Of a stretch of DNA of 64,000 bases, positions 52,773 through 61,304 are shown piece by piece. Origin of the DNA: Hymenobacter aerilatus (GTDB taxonomy: Bacteria > Bacteroidota > Bacteroidia > Cytophagales > Hymenobacteraceae); contig NZ_CP095054.1 in assembly GCF_022921095.1 (NCBI RefSeq), positions 1 through 64,000 of the forward strand, given 5' to 3'. Under the pieces are notes generated by a model. It did not search any database. It was not told where the DNA came from and worked only from the letters and a program-made list of their open reading frames with translations. The translations under genes were made by a program, and so were the position numbers. Each line of letters opens with the position of its first letter. Positions within the stretch are counted from its first letter, which is position 1.

Positions 52773-53747
52773 CTAATGCGTCATCCCAGGCATGGACATT
52801 TCCGGCATGCTCATCGGCTGGCCGGGCCGCATAGCGAGGTCCCCGTACCGGGCCGCCACGTAGTAGCCCGCCGCCAGCATGAGCAGGGTAAGCACCGTTA
52901 CCAGGGCTTTGCGCCCGGCCGATACCTGGCCGTCGCCTTCCATGCGCATTCTTGGCATGGGGGGGCCGGCGGGCGAACTGGGCGCTGTTGGAGGCATAGC
53001 GTGCGTCATGCCGGCCATGACCATCCCGGCGTGCTGATGTTCTGCGGCAACCGGGGCCCCGCCCTTGCCCAGGGCCCGCTCGGTGCCCATGCCGTGCTTG
53101 AGTTGGTGCTTGACCAGCCACCAGTTGACGGGGTAGGCCACCACGACGCCCACGAGCGTAGCGGCCGACATCGAGGCCCAGAACCAGGGCGAGGTGGCTT
53201 CCATCGCCCGCATGTCGCGGGTCATGAGTAGTACCATCGTGGGCAGCATGCCGGCCATCATGGCGTTCATCGACATCCACTCCGGCAGAAACGAACTGCG
53301 CACGGCCTGCCCGTAGCTCATGCTCATCATGTCCTTCATAAACAGGGCCTGGAAGATGAATAGTCCGAAAAAGAAGCCGGCGGCGTACTCAATCCAGATA
53401 TCGGTGCCCATGTTCAAACCAAAGTAGCCAGTGATGGCGGCAGCCACGATGATACCGGTGGCGTCGCCGGCGGCGCAGTGAATCGTCGAGCCCACGGCCT
53501 GCTTCCAGAGCGGGGCCACGAACGTCTCGTGGGTGCCGGGCGAGGGCTCGCGGCACGAAAACCAGTACACCAGCAGCCCCACCGGCCCGGTGTAGAGGGT
53601 GACCAGCACCCAGCCCCACTTCATCACTTTCATTTCCGGGGTGCTGGTAAACAAGTCCCAGGCAACGTAGGCCACGGATAACAGTGTGAGGCCGAACCAG
53701 ACCCACAGCAGCCATTCCGGAGCCCAGGGAGTATTGTGCATTTCCAT
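52773..53747 (-). CDS. DUF4396 membrane protein, Met-rich
   Basis: A 324-residue membrane protein of the DUF4396 type: GVRWFG-like N-terminal WLLWVWFGLTLLSVAYVAWDL, then VGLLVYWFSCREP, a helix with HCAAGDATGIIVAAAITGYFG, and a long Met-rich stretch (MKDMMSMSYGQ, MSMNAMMAGML). The C-terminal part has Met/Pro-rich segments (GMTHAMPPTAPS), typical of copper-related proteins. It lies downstream of the DUF305 gene with a terminator between. Role in copper handling is inferred. Confidence 0.85.
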   Translation of the reverse strand: MEMHNTPWAPEWLLWVWFGLTLLSVAYVAWDLFTSTPEMKVMKWGWVLVTLYTGPVGLLVYWFSCREPSPGTHETFVAPLWKQAVGSTIHCAAGDATGIIVAAAITGYFGLNMGTDIWIEYAAGFFFGLFIFQALFMKDMMSMSYGQAVRSSFLPEWMSMNAMMAGMLPTMVLLMTRDMRAMEATSPWFWASMSAATLVGVVVAYPVNWWLVKHQLKHGMGTERALGKGGAPVAAEHQHAGMVMAGMTHAMPPTAPSSPAGPPMPRMRMEGDGQVSAGRKALVTVLTLLMLAAGYYVAARYGDLAMRPGQPMSMPEMSMPGMTH

Positions 53748-53766
53748 TGGGTAATGGCGTAAATTA

Positions 53767-53800
53767 AAAAGCAGCGGGCTATCTAGCCCGCTGCTTTTTA
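53767..53800 (-). terminator. Terminator after the DUF305 gene
   Basis: Inverted repeat of about 14 bp, GCAGCGGGCTA paired with TAGCCCGCTGC, flanked by A and T runs (53767–53800). It lies between the DUF305 gene stop (53820) and the DUF4396 start (53747), both leftward, and may cause partial termination. Confidence 0.75.
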
Positions 53801-53819
53801 GGTGAAAGGAGGGAGGACA

Positions 53820-54452
53820 TTAGTAGCCTTTGTTGGTCAGCAGCCACTCCTGCATCTCCTTTATTTCCATCATTTGCTCGTCAATTATCTGCCGCGCCAA
53901 GGCTTTGGTTTCGGTGTGACGGCCAAGGTCTAAATCCGCCTGCGACGTCTCGATGGCGCTCTGGTGGTGGTCCTGCATAAGTTGGGCAAAATCGCGGTCG
54001 GTATTGCCGGTGATAACGCGCAGGTCGTTGGCGCGCATCATCTTATCCATGGCCATCATCTGGCGCGTGTTAAACGCCGGCACGAGTGGCGTCTCCACCC
54101 GGTGCCCCGCCAGAAACGCGTTAAACTGCGTAATCTCGGCCTGTTGCGCGGCAATGATGCGGGTGGCCAGGTCCCGCATCTGGTTGTCCTTGCCATTTTT
54201 CAATTCCTCCTGGGCCATCGTAATGGCACCCTGGTGGTGCATCACCATCATCATGGAGTAGTCCTGGTCGGGGTCCTGGGTTTTCATCATGGCATCCATC
54301 TTCTTCATCATGTCGTGCATGAGTGTCATCATGGTGTTCTGGTCGTGCGCCTGCACTTTCAGGCTATCCGAGTCGTCTTTGCTGCACGAGGAAACGAGGG
54401 AAACGGAAGCCAGCAAAAGGGCCAGCAGGGGAAGGCGAAATAGCTTTTTCAT
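53820..54452 (-). CDS. DUF305 lipoprotein
   Basis: A 210-residue lipoprotein (lipobox VSSC) of the DUF305 family. Two helical repeats carry MMMVMHHQGAITMAQEELKNGKD and AQLMQDHHQSAIETSQADLDLGRH, with conserved HH pairs. The ATG at 54452 starts the signal peptide (MKKLFRLPLLALLLASVSL). It is the first gene of a leftward copper-type operon with DUF4396. A copy of the 32-bp motif lies 60–91 bp upstream. Confidence 0.9.
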   Translation of the reverse strand: MKKLFRLPLLALLLASVSLVSSCSKDDSDSLKVQAHDQNTMMTLMHDMMKKMDAMMKTQDPDQDYSMMMVMHHQGAITMAQEELKNGKDNQMRDLATRIIAAQQAEITQFNAFLAGHRVETPLVPAFNTRQMMAMDKMMRANDLRVITGNTDRDFAQLMQDHHQSAIETSQADLDLGRHTETKALARQIIDEQMMEIKEMQEWLLTNKGY

Positions 54453-54511
54453 AATATCAGGTCGTGGTGAATTTTTCCTGATTTCTAAAACGGCCTGCTG
54501 TACCACTGGAT

Positions 54512-54543
54512 TTACAAGATGCCTGCGCAGACTTGCATAATTT
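54512..54543. promoter_or_regulatory. Regulatory motif copy 1 (TTGCATAATTT)
   Basis: The 32-bp motif ends in the core TTGCATAATTT (54533–54543). It is in the divergent gap between the DUF305 gene (leftward, start 54452) and the FRG gene (rightward, start 54648). The 21 bp before the core share T-A at positions 2–3, A, A-T and C at invariant positions with copies 2 and 3. Confidence 0.6.
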
Positions 54544-54647
54544 CTATCCTAAGCAGCCTATTCCATGGCATTTGGAGGCACTACTTTGGTTCGGAAACCT
54601 GCTTTCCATGACTTGGTTACCTTCGTGCAGCCGCCTTACATCAACTT

Positions 54648-55973
54648 ATGGAACCTACTGACGAACAAAGCTTACTTGACGAAAAGATAAAGATTCTGTG
54701 GGAGTGGGGGCAGAGTGGCGGTTGGGCTACCCTCCGCGACGCTCAGCTAGTAAGGGAAATAACACAGGTGCGGGAAATGCCTGATGGCAGCGGCCATGTC
54801 AATCCTCAAACGCTGACTTCCCGGGTGCGCGCCCTAGCAAATGCACTCTACGGTAGTCAGCAACTACCGCCGTTGCTGCATCCCGAGCACCTATCCATGT
54901 ACGGGTCTTTCGTTCAGAAGAACAATTACTTTGACCAACAGCGCATTGATACGCCGGCCGAGCTGGAAGCTCTCATTTCGGAGTTCACCCCCAAAACCGA
55001 CCACCTGTTTCGGGGGATAAACGAAGCTAAGTTTATGCTGTATAGCTCGATGCAGCGGAACTGGATTCTGAATAAGCGCGAAACGAAGCCCACCGACCAC
55101 CAACTGTTTTTAGAGCGGCTGATGGATAACGCCCGACTGTACTGCGGTGGCCTCCTGGCAAAGTACATTGAAACCAATGGGGGAGATGCTGGCAACGACG
55201 TGAGCGTGCTGAGCATTTTGCAGCATTACAGCTGCCCCACTCCCTTACTGGACTGGACCTATAGCTTTCCAGTGGCACTTTACTTTGCGGCGATGGGCGC
55301 CACCGATGCCCAGCCTACGCCCGCCCGGGAAATAGACAACTACGTGAGTGTATATTATATCGAGGAGCAAGGTTTTGCTCAGGCTGGCCTGCGGGAAATG
55401 GTGGCCATGAGTATTGAGGGCAACCTGCCCTTGATTAAGGAAGTGTTTCAGGCCAATGTGGAAGCGTTGAAAGAGCGTCGGGGCATTATGGCGAGCTTTT
55501 CGCCCACGTTTTCGGACGAGAACATGAACAACTTTGCCAACGACGATGCTGCCGCACTACGATGGGCCCGGGCCTCTTTTCCGGGTGGCGGGCTCACCAA
55601 TTACTTCTGCCAGGTAAAACACCTCAAACGGATTCCCAATTCTTATTTCTCAGACCAGGGCGACGATTTTGTTCGTATCGGCTTGGAAAACAACCCCAAC
55701 GTCATCAATCAAAAAGGTGTCTTTGCCTGGAACAGCTCATCTACCGAGCCCATGGAGCATGTGGTGCACGAACAGGTTATCCAAGATAACCCCGAAGCCA
55801 ACCACTTATACTCGCACTGCTTTAACATTCACAAATCCCTACTCCCTCATTTGCGAGAACGTTTACCACAGCTGGGAATGACGGATGCCTTCATTTTCCC
55901 GGAACAAGACCAACAGCACTTGCACGAGGTAGTTTGGGCGATATTCGATAAGACAGCAGCCGGGTTTGCTTAA
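54648..55973 (+). CDS. FRG-domain protein
   Basis: A 441-residue protein with an FRG domain: DHLFRGINEAKF (Phe121-Arg122-Gly123) and YSCPTPLLDWTYSFPVALYFA, the two typical blocks. The N-terminal 80 residues are helical. FRG proteins occur in mobile and defence regions, but their activity is not established. The gene lies between copper genes and its stop overlaps the convergent araC stop by 4 bp, so it looks like an insertion. Confidence 0.88.
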   Translation: MEPTDEQSLLDEKIKILWEWGQSGGWATLRDAQLVREITQVREMPDGSGHVNPQTLTSRVRALANALYGSQQLPPLLHPEHLSMYGSFVQKNNYFDQQRIDTPAELEALISEFTPKTDHLFRGINEAKFMLYSSMQRNWILNKRETKPTDHQLFLERLMDNARLYCGGLLAKYIETNGGDAGNDVSVLSILQHYSCPTPLLDWTYSFPVALYFAAMGATDAQPTPAREIDNYVSVYYIEEQGFAQAGLREMVAMSIEGNLPLIKEVFQANVEALKERRGIMASFSPTFSDENMNNFANDDAAALRWARASFPGGGLTNYFCQVKHLKRIPNSYFSDQGDDFVRIGLENNPNVINQKGVFAWNSSSTEPMEHVVHEQVIQDNPEANHLYSHCFNIHKSLLPHLRERLPQLGMTDAFIFPEQDQQHLHEVVWAIFDKTAAGFA

Positions 55974-56605
55974 ATCAGCGAGTCCAGACTGCGGCGGGCG
56001 TGGCTCGCGGGGCCCAGGCGCTGAAACTCGGTGGGGGTGAGGCCGGTCACCTGCCGGAACTGCCGCGAGAGGTGCGCCGGGCTACTGTAACCCAGCTGCT
56101 GGGCCACTTCGGCAATGGGCAGCTCGCCGTAGCCAATCAACTCCTTGGCGCGCTCCACCTTCTGGCGGATGATGAATTTCTCAATCGTAAGGCCTTCGGA
56201 AGCGGAGAACAAATGGGAAAGATAGTGGTAATCCTTGCTCAGGTGCTCGACCAGATAATCCGAGTAATTGAGCAGGCGCGGGCCGGGCGGCGGGTAGTGA
56301 ATCAGGGCCACCAGCAGGGTTTTGATGCGGTCCACGAGCTGGTCGCGGGGGTCTTCCAGCAACTCAAACCCAGCTTCCTGCAGGCTGGCCCGGATGGCTG
56401 CCCAGTCGGGAGCCGCGCCGTCGGGCGTGGACACGTCGGCCTCGCCCAGCGCCACGCGGTGAACGTGCAGGCCCAGCGCCGTCAGCTCCTCGCGTACCAC
56501 CCGGATGCACTGCGGGCACACCATGTTCTTAATCAGCAGCCGGTGCGAACCGGGCGGGGGCAGGACGTGGGCAATGCTGACGTCGGCTTTCATGGGATGC
56601 GGCAT
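55970..56605 (-). CDS. AraC-family regulator with N-terminal metal-binding domain
   Basis: A 211-residue regulator. Residues about 20–85 form a heavy-metal-associated-like domain (LLIKNMVCPQCIRVVREEL, CxxC). The C-terminal part is an AraC/XylS DNA-binding domain (IEKFIIRQKVERAKELIGYGELPIAEVAQQLGYSSPAHLSRQFRQVTG). The stop of the upstream cupredoxin gene and this start share TAATG, so the two are translated together. Direct sensing of copper by its own metal domain is inferred. It is the last gene of the copA operon. Confidence 0.9.
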   Translation of the reverse strand: MPHPMKADVSIAHVLPPPGSHRLLIKNMVCPQCIRVVREELTALGLHVHRVALGEADVSTPDGAAPDWAAIRASLQEAGFELLEDPRDQLVDRIKTLLVALIHYPPPGPRLLNYSDYLVEHLSKDYHYLSHLFSASEGLTIEKFIIRQKVERAKELIGYGELPIAEVAQQLGYSSPAHLSRQFRQVTGLTPTEFQRLGPASHARRSLDSLI

Positions 56606-56982
56606 TATTTCACCACTAAGCTACCCCGCAGCATGCCCATGCCGCAGGTGAAGGTAAATGTCCCGGCTTCTTTGGGCAGCAGCTCCACCAGCGTGGTTTT
56701 GAAAGCGGGCAGGTCGCGGCGAATGCTGAAATCCGGCATCAGCAGCTCCTCGGAGCAGCTGTTTTCCTCGTCGCGGTAGAAGCTCAACTGCACGGGCTTG
56801 CCGCGCTCCACCTCAATCACGTCGGGCGAGTAGCCGCCCTTCACGGTGATGGCTACCTCCTGCACGCCACCCGAGGAAGACACGGCGCTGGCCGTCTGGC
56901 GGGCCGAGAAAAAGAAGTACCACAGCACAAACCCGGCGAGGGCCAGGCCGCCGACGGTTACCAAAATGGCGGGCGTATCCAT
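56605..56982 (-). CDS. Cupredoxin-domain protein
   Basis: A 125-residue protein with an N-terminal membrane anchor (TPAILVTVGGLALAGFVLWYFFF) and a cupredoxin-like beta domain. Candidate copper ligands are a Cys in SCSEELL and the C-terminal TCGMGM, which resembles the Cys...Met loop of cupredoxins. It lies between copA and the AraC regulator gene in one operon and probably binds copper at the outer face of the inner membrane. Confidence 0.85.
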   Translation of the reverse strand: MDTPAILVTVGGLALAGFVLWYFFFSARQTASAVSSSGGVQEVAITVKGGYSPDVIEVERGKPVQLSFYRDEENSCSEELLMPDFSIRRDLPAFKTTLVELLPKEAGTFTFTCGMGMLRGSLVVK

Positions 56983-56994
56983 AGGAAAGCGGAA

Positions 56995-59262
56995 TTAATG
57001 ATTGTCGAAGCTGCGCAGGCGCAGCGAGTTGGTCAGCACCGATACCGAGCTGAGGGCCATGGCCCCGGCCGCGAGCATGGGCGAGAGCAGGATGCCGAAG
57101 AAGGGGTAGAGCAGCCCGGCCGCCACGGGAATGCCGAGCGTGTTGTAGATGAAGGCGAAAAACAGGTTCTGCTTGATGGTGCGGATGGTCTGGCGGCTCA
57201 GCTCGATGGCCGTCACCACGCCGTTCAGGTCGGAGCGCATGAGCGTAATACCGGCCGCTTCCATGGCCACGTCGGTACCCGAGCCGATGGCCAGCCCGAT
57301 GTCGGCCTGGGCCAGCGCCGGCGCGTCGTTGATGCCGTCGCCGACCATGGCCACGGTGCGGCCCTCGCCCTGCAGCTCCTTCACCTTGCCGGCCTTGTCC
57401 TGGGGCAGCACCTCGGCGAAGTAGCGCGTGATGCCGACCTGGCCGGCCACCTGGGCCGCCGTTTCGGGGTTGTCGCCGGTCATCATCACCACCTCGATGC
57501 CCAGCGCTTGGAGCTTCCTAATGGCGGCAGCCGAGGTGTCGCGCACGGTATCGGCCACGCCCACCAAGCCCACGGCCTGGCCCGCCACGGCAATGTAGAG
57601 CACGGTTTTGGCCTGGCTCAGCAACTGCTCGGCCTGGGTTATCAGGGTAGGGGAGAGGCTTACGCCCTCGTCGGCCAGCAGGCGGCGGTTGCCAATCAGC
57701 ACGGCCTGGCCGTTTACGGTGGCGGCGGCCCCTTTGCCCTCCACGGCCCGGAAGCCGGTGGCGGTCAGGCTGGCGGCACCCTGGGCGTCGGCGTGGCGCA
57801 CCACGGCCTCGGCCAGTGGGTGCTCGCTCTGGCGCTCCACGGCGGCCACCACCGGCAGCAGCTGGGCGGCCTCCTGGCCGGGCAGCGTCCAGAAGTCCGT
57901 CACGGCGGGCTCGCCCTTGGTAATGGTGCCGGTTTTGTCGAGTAGCACGGTGTTTACCTGGTAGGCTTTTTCCAGCGCCTCGGCGTTGCGCACCAGCACG
58001 CCATGCTCCGCCCCCTTGCCGGTGCTGACCATGATGGCCGTGGGCGTGGCGAGCCCCAGCGCGCAGGGGCAGGCAATGATGAGCACGGCCACGAAGTTGA
58101 CCAGCGCCAGCGGCAGGCGCGTGCCCGCCGGGGCCAAATCAAACCAGATAACGAACGTGAGAATGGCAATGACCACCACCGTGGGCACGAAGATGGCGCT
58201 GACCTTATCGGCCAGTCGCTGAATGGGGGCGCGGCTGCCCTGGGCATCTTCCACCAGCTTCACAATCTGCGAGAGCATGGTATCGGCCCCTACTTTGGTC
58301 ACGCGAAAACGGAAGGAGCCGGTTTTGTTGAGCGTGGCCCCGAACACGGGGTCGCCCACCTGCTTCTGCACCGGCAGGCTCTCGCCCGTGAGCATGGCCT
58401 CGTCCAGGGCCGAGCTGCCTTCGGTGATGAGGCCATCGGTGGCCACCTTCTCGCCGGGCCGCACCACCACCAGGTCGCCCAGCTGCACCTGCTCGATGGG
58501 CACGTCGACCTCCGCGCCATCGGGGCGCACCACGCAGGCGGTTTTGGCTTGCAGGCCGATGAGGCTGCGCATGGCGGCCGAGGTCTGGGTCTTGGCCCGC
58601 AGCTCCAGCACCTTGCCCAGCAGAATCAGGGCAATGATGGTGGCCGTCGTGTCGTAGTACACCTCGGGCATCAGGCCCCGGCTGGTGAAGAAGCCAGGCA
58701 CCACCGTCGCCGCCAGGCTATACAGAAACGCCGCGCCGGTGCCCACGGCAATCAGCGTATCCATGTTGGCGGCCCGGTGCTTGAAGCCGTTCCAGGCCGA
58801 CACGTAGAACTCGCGCCCGCTGTAGAGCAGCACGGGCAGCGTGAGCAGCAGCAGGGAATAGTTGAGCCACTGCATGTTGACGCGCGCCATCATCGCCGGC
58901 CAGAGCATGAGCATGCTCAGCGGCATGATGATGACGGCCAGCCCCACGGCCACCCAGAAGCGGCGCTTGAGCTTCTGGTAAGCCAGGGCTTTCTGGCAAT
59001 CGATTTCGGCGCTGCGCTCGGCGGCGCTGGTATCGGGGGCGCGCTCCACCACGCCGTAGCCGGCGTTGATAACGGCTTCCTTCAGCGTAGCCGGAGAGGC
59101 CTGGGTGGGCACGTAGTCCACGGTGGCCTTCTCGGTGGCAAAGTTGACCATCGCCCGCTGCACGCCGGGCGTGCGGCTGAGCGACTTCTCGACGAAGGAC
59201 GCGCACGAGGCGCAGGTCATGCCTTCGATGTCGAGGGTTTCGGTTTTAGTGGCAGGTTCCAT
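56995..59262 (-). CDS. copA: Copper-translocating P-type ATPase
   Basis: A 755-residue Cu(I) exporter. The N-terminal heavy-metal domain has GMTCASC (Cys17, Cys20). Other motifs are TGES, CPCALGLATP in the transport helix, DKTGTITKG, SEHPLAEAV, GDGINDAPAL and the MxxSS-type ALSSVSVLTN near the end, all typical of CopA (P1B-1). It is the first gene of copA–cupredoxin–araC, reading leftward. A copy of the regulatory motif is 97–128 bp upstream. Confidence 0.96.
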   Translation of the reverse strand: MEPATKTETLDIEGMTCASCASFVEKSLSRTPGVQRAMVNFATEKATVDYVPTQASPATLKEAVINAGYGVVERAPDTSAAERSAEIDCQKALAYQKLKRRFWVAVGLAVIIMPLSMLMLWPAMMARVNMQWLNYSLLLLTLPVLLYSGREFYVSAWNGFKHRAANMDTLIAVGTGAAFLYSLAATVVPGFFTSRGLMPEVYYDTTATIIALILLGKVLELRAKTQTSAAMRSLIGLQAKTACVVRPDGAEVDVPIEQVQLGDLVVVRPGEKVATDGLITEGSSALDEAMLTGESLPVQKQVGDPVFGATLNKTGSFRFRVTKVGADTMLSQIVKLVEDAQGSRAPIQRLADKVSAIFVPTVVVIAILTFVIWFDLAPAGTRLPLALVNFVAVLIIACPCALGLATPTAIMVSTGKGAEHGVLVRNAEALEKAYQVNTVLLDKTGTITKGEPAVTDFWTLPGQEAAQLLPVVAAVERQSEHPLAEAVVRHADAQGAASLTATGFRAVEGKGAAATVNGQAVLIGNRRLLADEGVSLSPTLITQAEQLLSQAKTVLYIAVAGQAVGLVGVADTVRDTSAAAIRKLQALGIEVVMMTGDNPETAAQVAGQVGITRYFAEVLPQDKAGKVKELQGEGRTVAMVGDGINDAPALAQADIGLAIGSGTDVAMEAAGITLMRSDLNGVVTAIELSRQTIRTIKQNLFFAFIYNTLGIPVAAGLLYPFFGILLSPMLAAGAMALSSVSVLTNSLRLRSFDNH

Positions 59263-59328
59263 AAAAAGTAGCGTAGGGAGTGGTTTTTGGGCGGTTCGGC
59301 CAGCTGGCGAAAGCCCAGAATCACGCTA

Positions 59329-59336
59329 CAAAGGAA
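59329..59336 (-). promoter_or_regulatory. Possible copA -7 element
   Basis: On the lower strand TTCCTTTG fits TAnnTTTG with one mismatch. It is 67 bp upstream of the copA start, and the core of motif copy 2 is about 44 bp further upstream, a normal place for an activator of the AraC type. No -33 element is clear. Confidence 0.4.
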
Positions 59337-59358
59337 CGGCTACCCCATGGCGAAGTTA

Positions 59359-59390
59359 GTACTAAATACCGCCGCAGAATTGCATAATTT
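59359..59390. promoter_or_regulatory. Regulatory motif copy 2 (TTGCATAATTT)
   Basis: The core TTGCATAATTT lies at 59380–59390 in the gap between copA (leftward, start 59262) and the trypsin-like gene (stop 59397). The part before it reads GTACTAAATACC then GCCGCAGAA, aligned with copies 1 and 3. It is in the same orientation to copA as copy 1 is to its DUF305 gene. Confidence 0.65.
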
Positions 59391-59396
59391 GACGGC

Positions 59397-60308
59397 CTAT
59401 ACCGCCGTACCACCATCCTTGGCAGCCTGTTTTGCCTGCCATTCAGCGTAGCGCCACCGGGCAGACCCCAAGTTTACCTTAACGGTCGTGGAAACGGGAA
59501 TTTGCAAGCCGAAGCTCTGGCGTAAAAACTCCAGCAGCACGGTGGTTCGGGTCACAAGCAGGTACTTCTTTCGGTTGAGCGTCAACTCTTCGGTTACGAT
59601 GCCCACCAGCTTCTTTTCCAGGGCAGGGTCGTGCAGCAGATAGTTGCCCGTATCCCAGAGGCCGCTGCCGCTGATGCCTTCCATTTTGGGGCGCTTGTGC
59701 GGCTGGGGATTGGTGGCCGACAGCACGTCGCCCGTAAAGTCGAGCACGAGGTGAATAGCCGGGTGGAGCCCAGACCGGGCATAATCAAATTCACCTGTTA
59801 ATTGGGTCTGCAGCGGGTACGGTGCTGATTTCACTTGGCCATCAAAAGACCTGGTCTTCGCCGCTGGAAAGCCAACGGACAGGTAAACATCCGTCAGGTG
59901 CCTGGGACTCGTGGAGAGTTCCGAAAGGGTTAGGAAGTGGTAGGCTTCCTGCAGGCGGGCAAGTTGGGATTCGTCGGTCAGCTCCAACGCAGCTAGGTCT
60001 ATTTTGTCGTCCTTCCGTTTGCCAGAGGCAGGCAATGAGGTAATGCGCAGCTCACCGGCCAGGGTGACTTCGTGCGGGGGCAGAATCACGAACGTCTCGT
60101 AATACTTGCCGGCAATAACGTGTGCCGCCGTCACCACAAAATACCGACCATCCAAGGTTAGTAACACCCCGCTGCCGCAGGCGGCGATGCGGCCCTTGTG
60201 CGTGTAAAAGAACTGGATGGTCGATTTGAGGATTGCTGCGGTAGCAATACTGAGAGGTTGAGTTTTGACTTCTTGTAAAAGCGAAGGAGAGGTAGGCGTA
60301 GAGGCCAT
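59397..60308 (-). CDS. Trypsin-like serine protease
   Basis: A 303-residue cytosolic (no signal peptide) trypsin-like protein. The catalytic triad is seen as TAAHV (His63), DKIDLAALEL (Asp104) and GISGSGLW (Ser215). The start at 60308 (MASTPTSPS) is chosen; the longer frame upstream is unconvincing. It stands alone between copA and the His-rich gene. Isolated trypsin-like proteases of this kind occur in defence modules, but no partner is next to it. It may be an insertion in the copper cluster. Confidence 0.8.
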   Translation of the reverse strand: MASTPTSPSLLQEVKTQPLSIATAAILKSTIQFFYTHKGRIAACGSGVLLTLDGRYFVVTAAHVIAGKYYETFVILPPHEVTLAGELRITSLPASGKRKDDKIDLAALELTDESQLARLQEAYHFLTLSELSTSPRHLTDVYLSVGFPAAKTRSFDGQVKSAPYPLQTQLTGEFDYARSGLHPAIHLVLDFTGDVLSATNPQPHKRPKMEGISGSGLWDTGNYLLHDPALEKKLVGIVTEELTLNRKKYLLVTRTTVLLEFLRQSFGLQIPVSTTVKVNLGSARWRYAEWQAKQAAKDGGTAV

Positions 60309-60470
60309 GGGTAAAGGGTTAAAAAATTTAGTTATTGATTGGGGGCACCAAGAATTAAGCTTACTAACCCCTCTCACAGATAAATACGAAATCCACCCTG
60401 CCACTTGGAAAATGGCCCTGAATTATTTTTGATGCCCCTTGGCTTTATCAGGCAGTTACCAGCAAACAGC

Positions 60471-60502
60471 TTATAAAATCACGCCAGCAACTTGCATAAT
60501 TT
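60471..60502. promoter_or_regulatory. Regulatory motif copy 3 (TTGCATAATTT)
   Basis: The core TTGCATAATTT is at 60492–60502 and is preceded by TTATAAAATCACGCCAGCAAC, which aligns with copies 1 and 2. It is 163 bp upstream of the protease start and 186 bp upstream of the His-rich gene, so which gene it serves is open. Confidence 0.6.
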
Positions 60503-60669
60503 TGCTTTTCCGCTCGGACTAGGGTGTATCCAAAATGGAAGCTGATGGCCCTGAGTTGCTCAGTAACGCCATTTTATCAACCTGCGCCCACCTTGCGCAA
60601 ACCACCACCGGAACCCTTTCGCGGCATTGCGGGTAAAGAAGCAGCTCTACTCTTCTGAGGAGATAAGTC

Positions 60670-60677
60670 TAATTTTG
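60670..60677 (+). promoter_or_regulatory. -7 element of the His-rich gene
   Basis: TAATTTTG matches TAnnTTTG exactly. Transcription would begin near 60684, which favours ATG 60697 over 60688 as the start of the His-rich protein, with a very short leader. The -33 element is not clear. Confidence 0.5.
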
Positions 60678-60687
60678 CGGTTGCTTC

Positions 60688-61176
60688 ATGCCCGTTATGT
60701 TCCGTAGCCTGTACCCTTTCCGCCGTTTGCTGGCGACGAGCTTCCTGCTCGTCTTCGTCAACGTGTTCGTGGGGCAGTGCTGGTGCGCAACGGTCAATCC
60801 GCTGCCGCCGGCTCCGCCGATGGCGGCCATGGACCACCACCAGGCCGAGAAGCCGGCGCACCCGGGCTGCCACGGCCACGGCGCGGTGGCGAAGCATTCG
60901 ACCAAGCAGCACGGCCACGGCCACCCGACCAAGCCGGGCACCAGCCACGACTGCTGCAAGGACAAATCGGCGTCGCTGCTGTCCTCGCTGACGACGCCCG
61001 CCCAGAAGCACTTATTCCTGCCTGCCCCGGCTGTACTGCCGGCGGCTATCGAGTTTCATTTCCGGCCCCTGGCTGGCAAGTGGGACCGCACGGCTACGGT
61101 GGCCCTGGTTCCGCCCCGGCACCTCAAGCCCAAAATACCCGACATCCGCATTTTCATCCAGTCGCTGACTGTCTGA
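60688..61176 (+). CDS. His/Cys-rich secreted metal-binding protein
   Basis: A 162-residue protein with a signal peptide or anchor (LLATSFLLVFVNVFVGQCWC) and a His-rich middle: MAAMDHHQAEKPAHPGCHGHGAVAKH, then KQHGHGHPTKPGTSHDCCKD. The C-terminal half is ordinary and ends in FIQSLTV. The His/Cys pattern suggests metal (Cu, Zn or Ni) binding in the envelope. ATG at 60688 and 60697 are both possible, and the promoter position favours 60697. First gene of a rightward metal operon. Confidence 0.75.
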   Translation: MPVMFRSLYPFRRLLATSFLLVFVNVFVGQCWCATVNPLPPAPPMAAMDHHQAEKPAHPGCHGHGAVAKHSTKQHGHGHPTKPGTSHDCCKDKSASLLSSLTTPAQKHLFLPAPAVLPAAIEFHFRPLAGKWDRTATVALVPPRHLKPKIPDIRIFIQSLTV

Positions 61177-61304
61177 TTCTTCCGACGCGCTAAGGCTCGC
61201 GCCGGCATAGCTATGCTATGTCCGGGGCGGGCCTTTTCGTTTGCTCGCTCGCGTGGCTAAGCTGCGCCCCCTTCCCCTATTTTCCTGGTTTTCCCTCCCC
61301 CGCA

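Larger units (their letters stand above)
60309..60687. other. Divergent intergenic region with regulatory motif
   Basis: About 380 bp between the protease (leftward) and the His-rich gene (rightward). It contains motif copy 3 (60471–60502) and a Bacteroidota -7 element TAATTTTG at 60670–60677, just before the His-rich gene. No gene is seen. Confidence 0.5.

Noticed and set aside
58003..59271. 422-residue upper-strand frame across copA
   Set aside because: Antisense to a gene with every CopA motif; low-complexity Gly/His/Ala-rich sequence.
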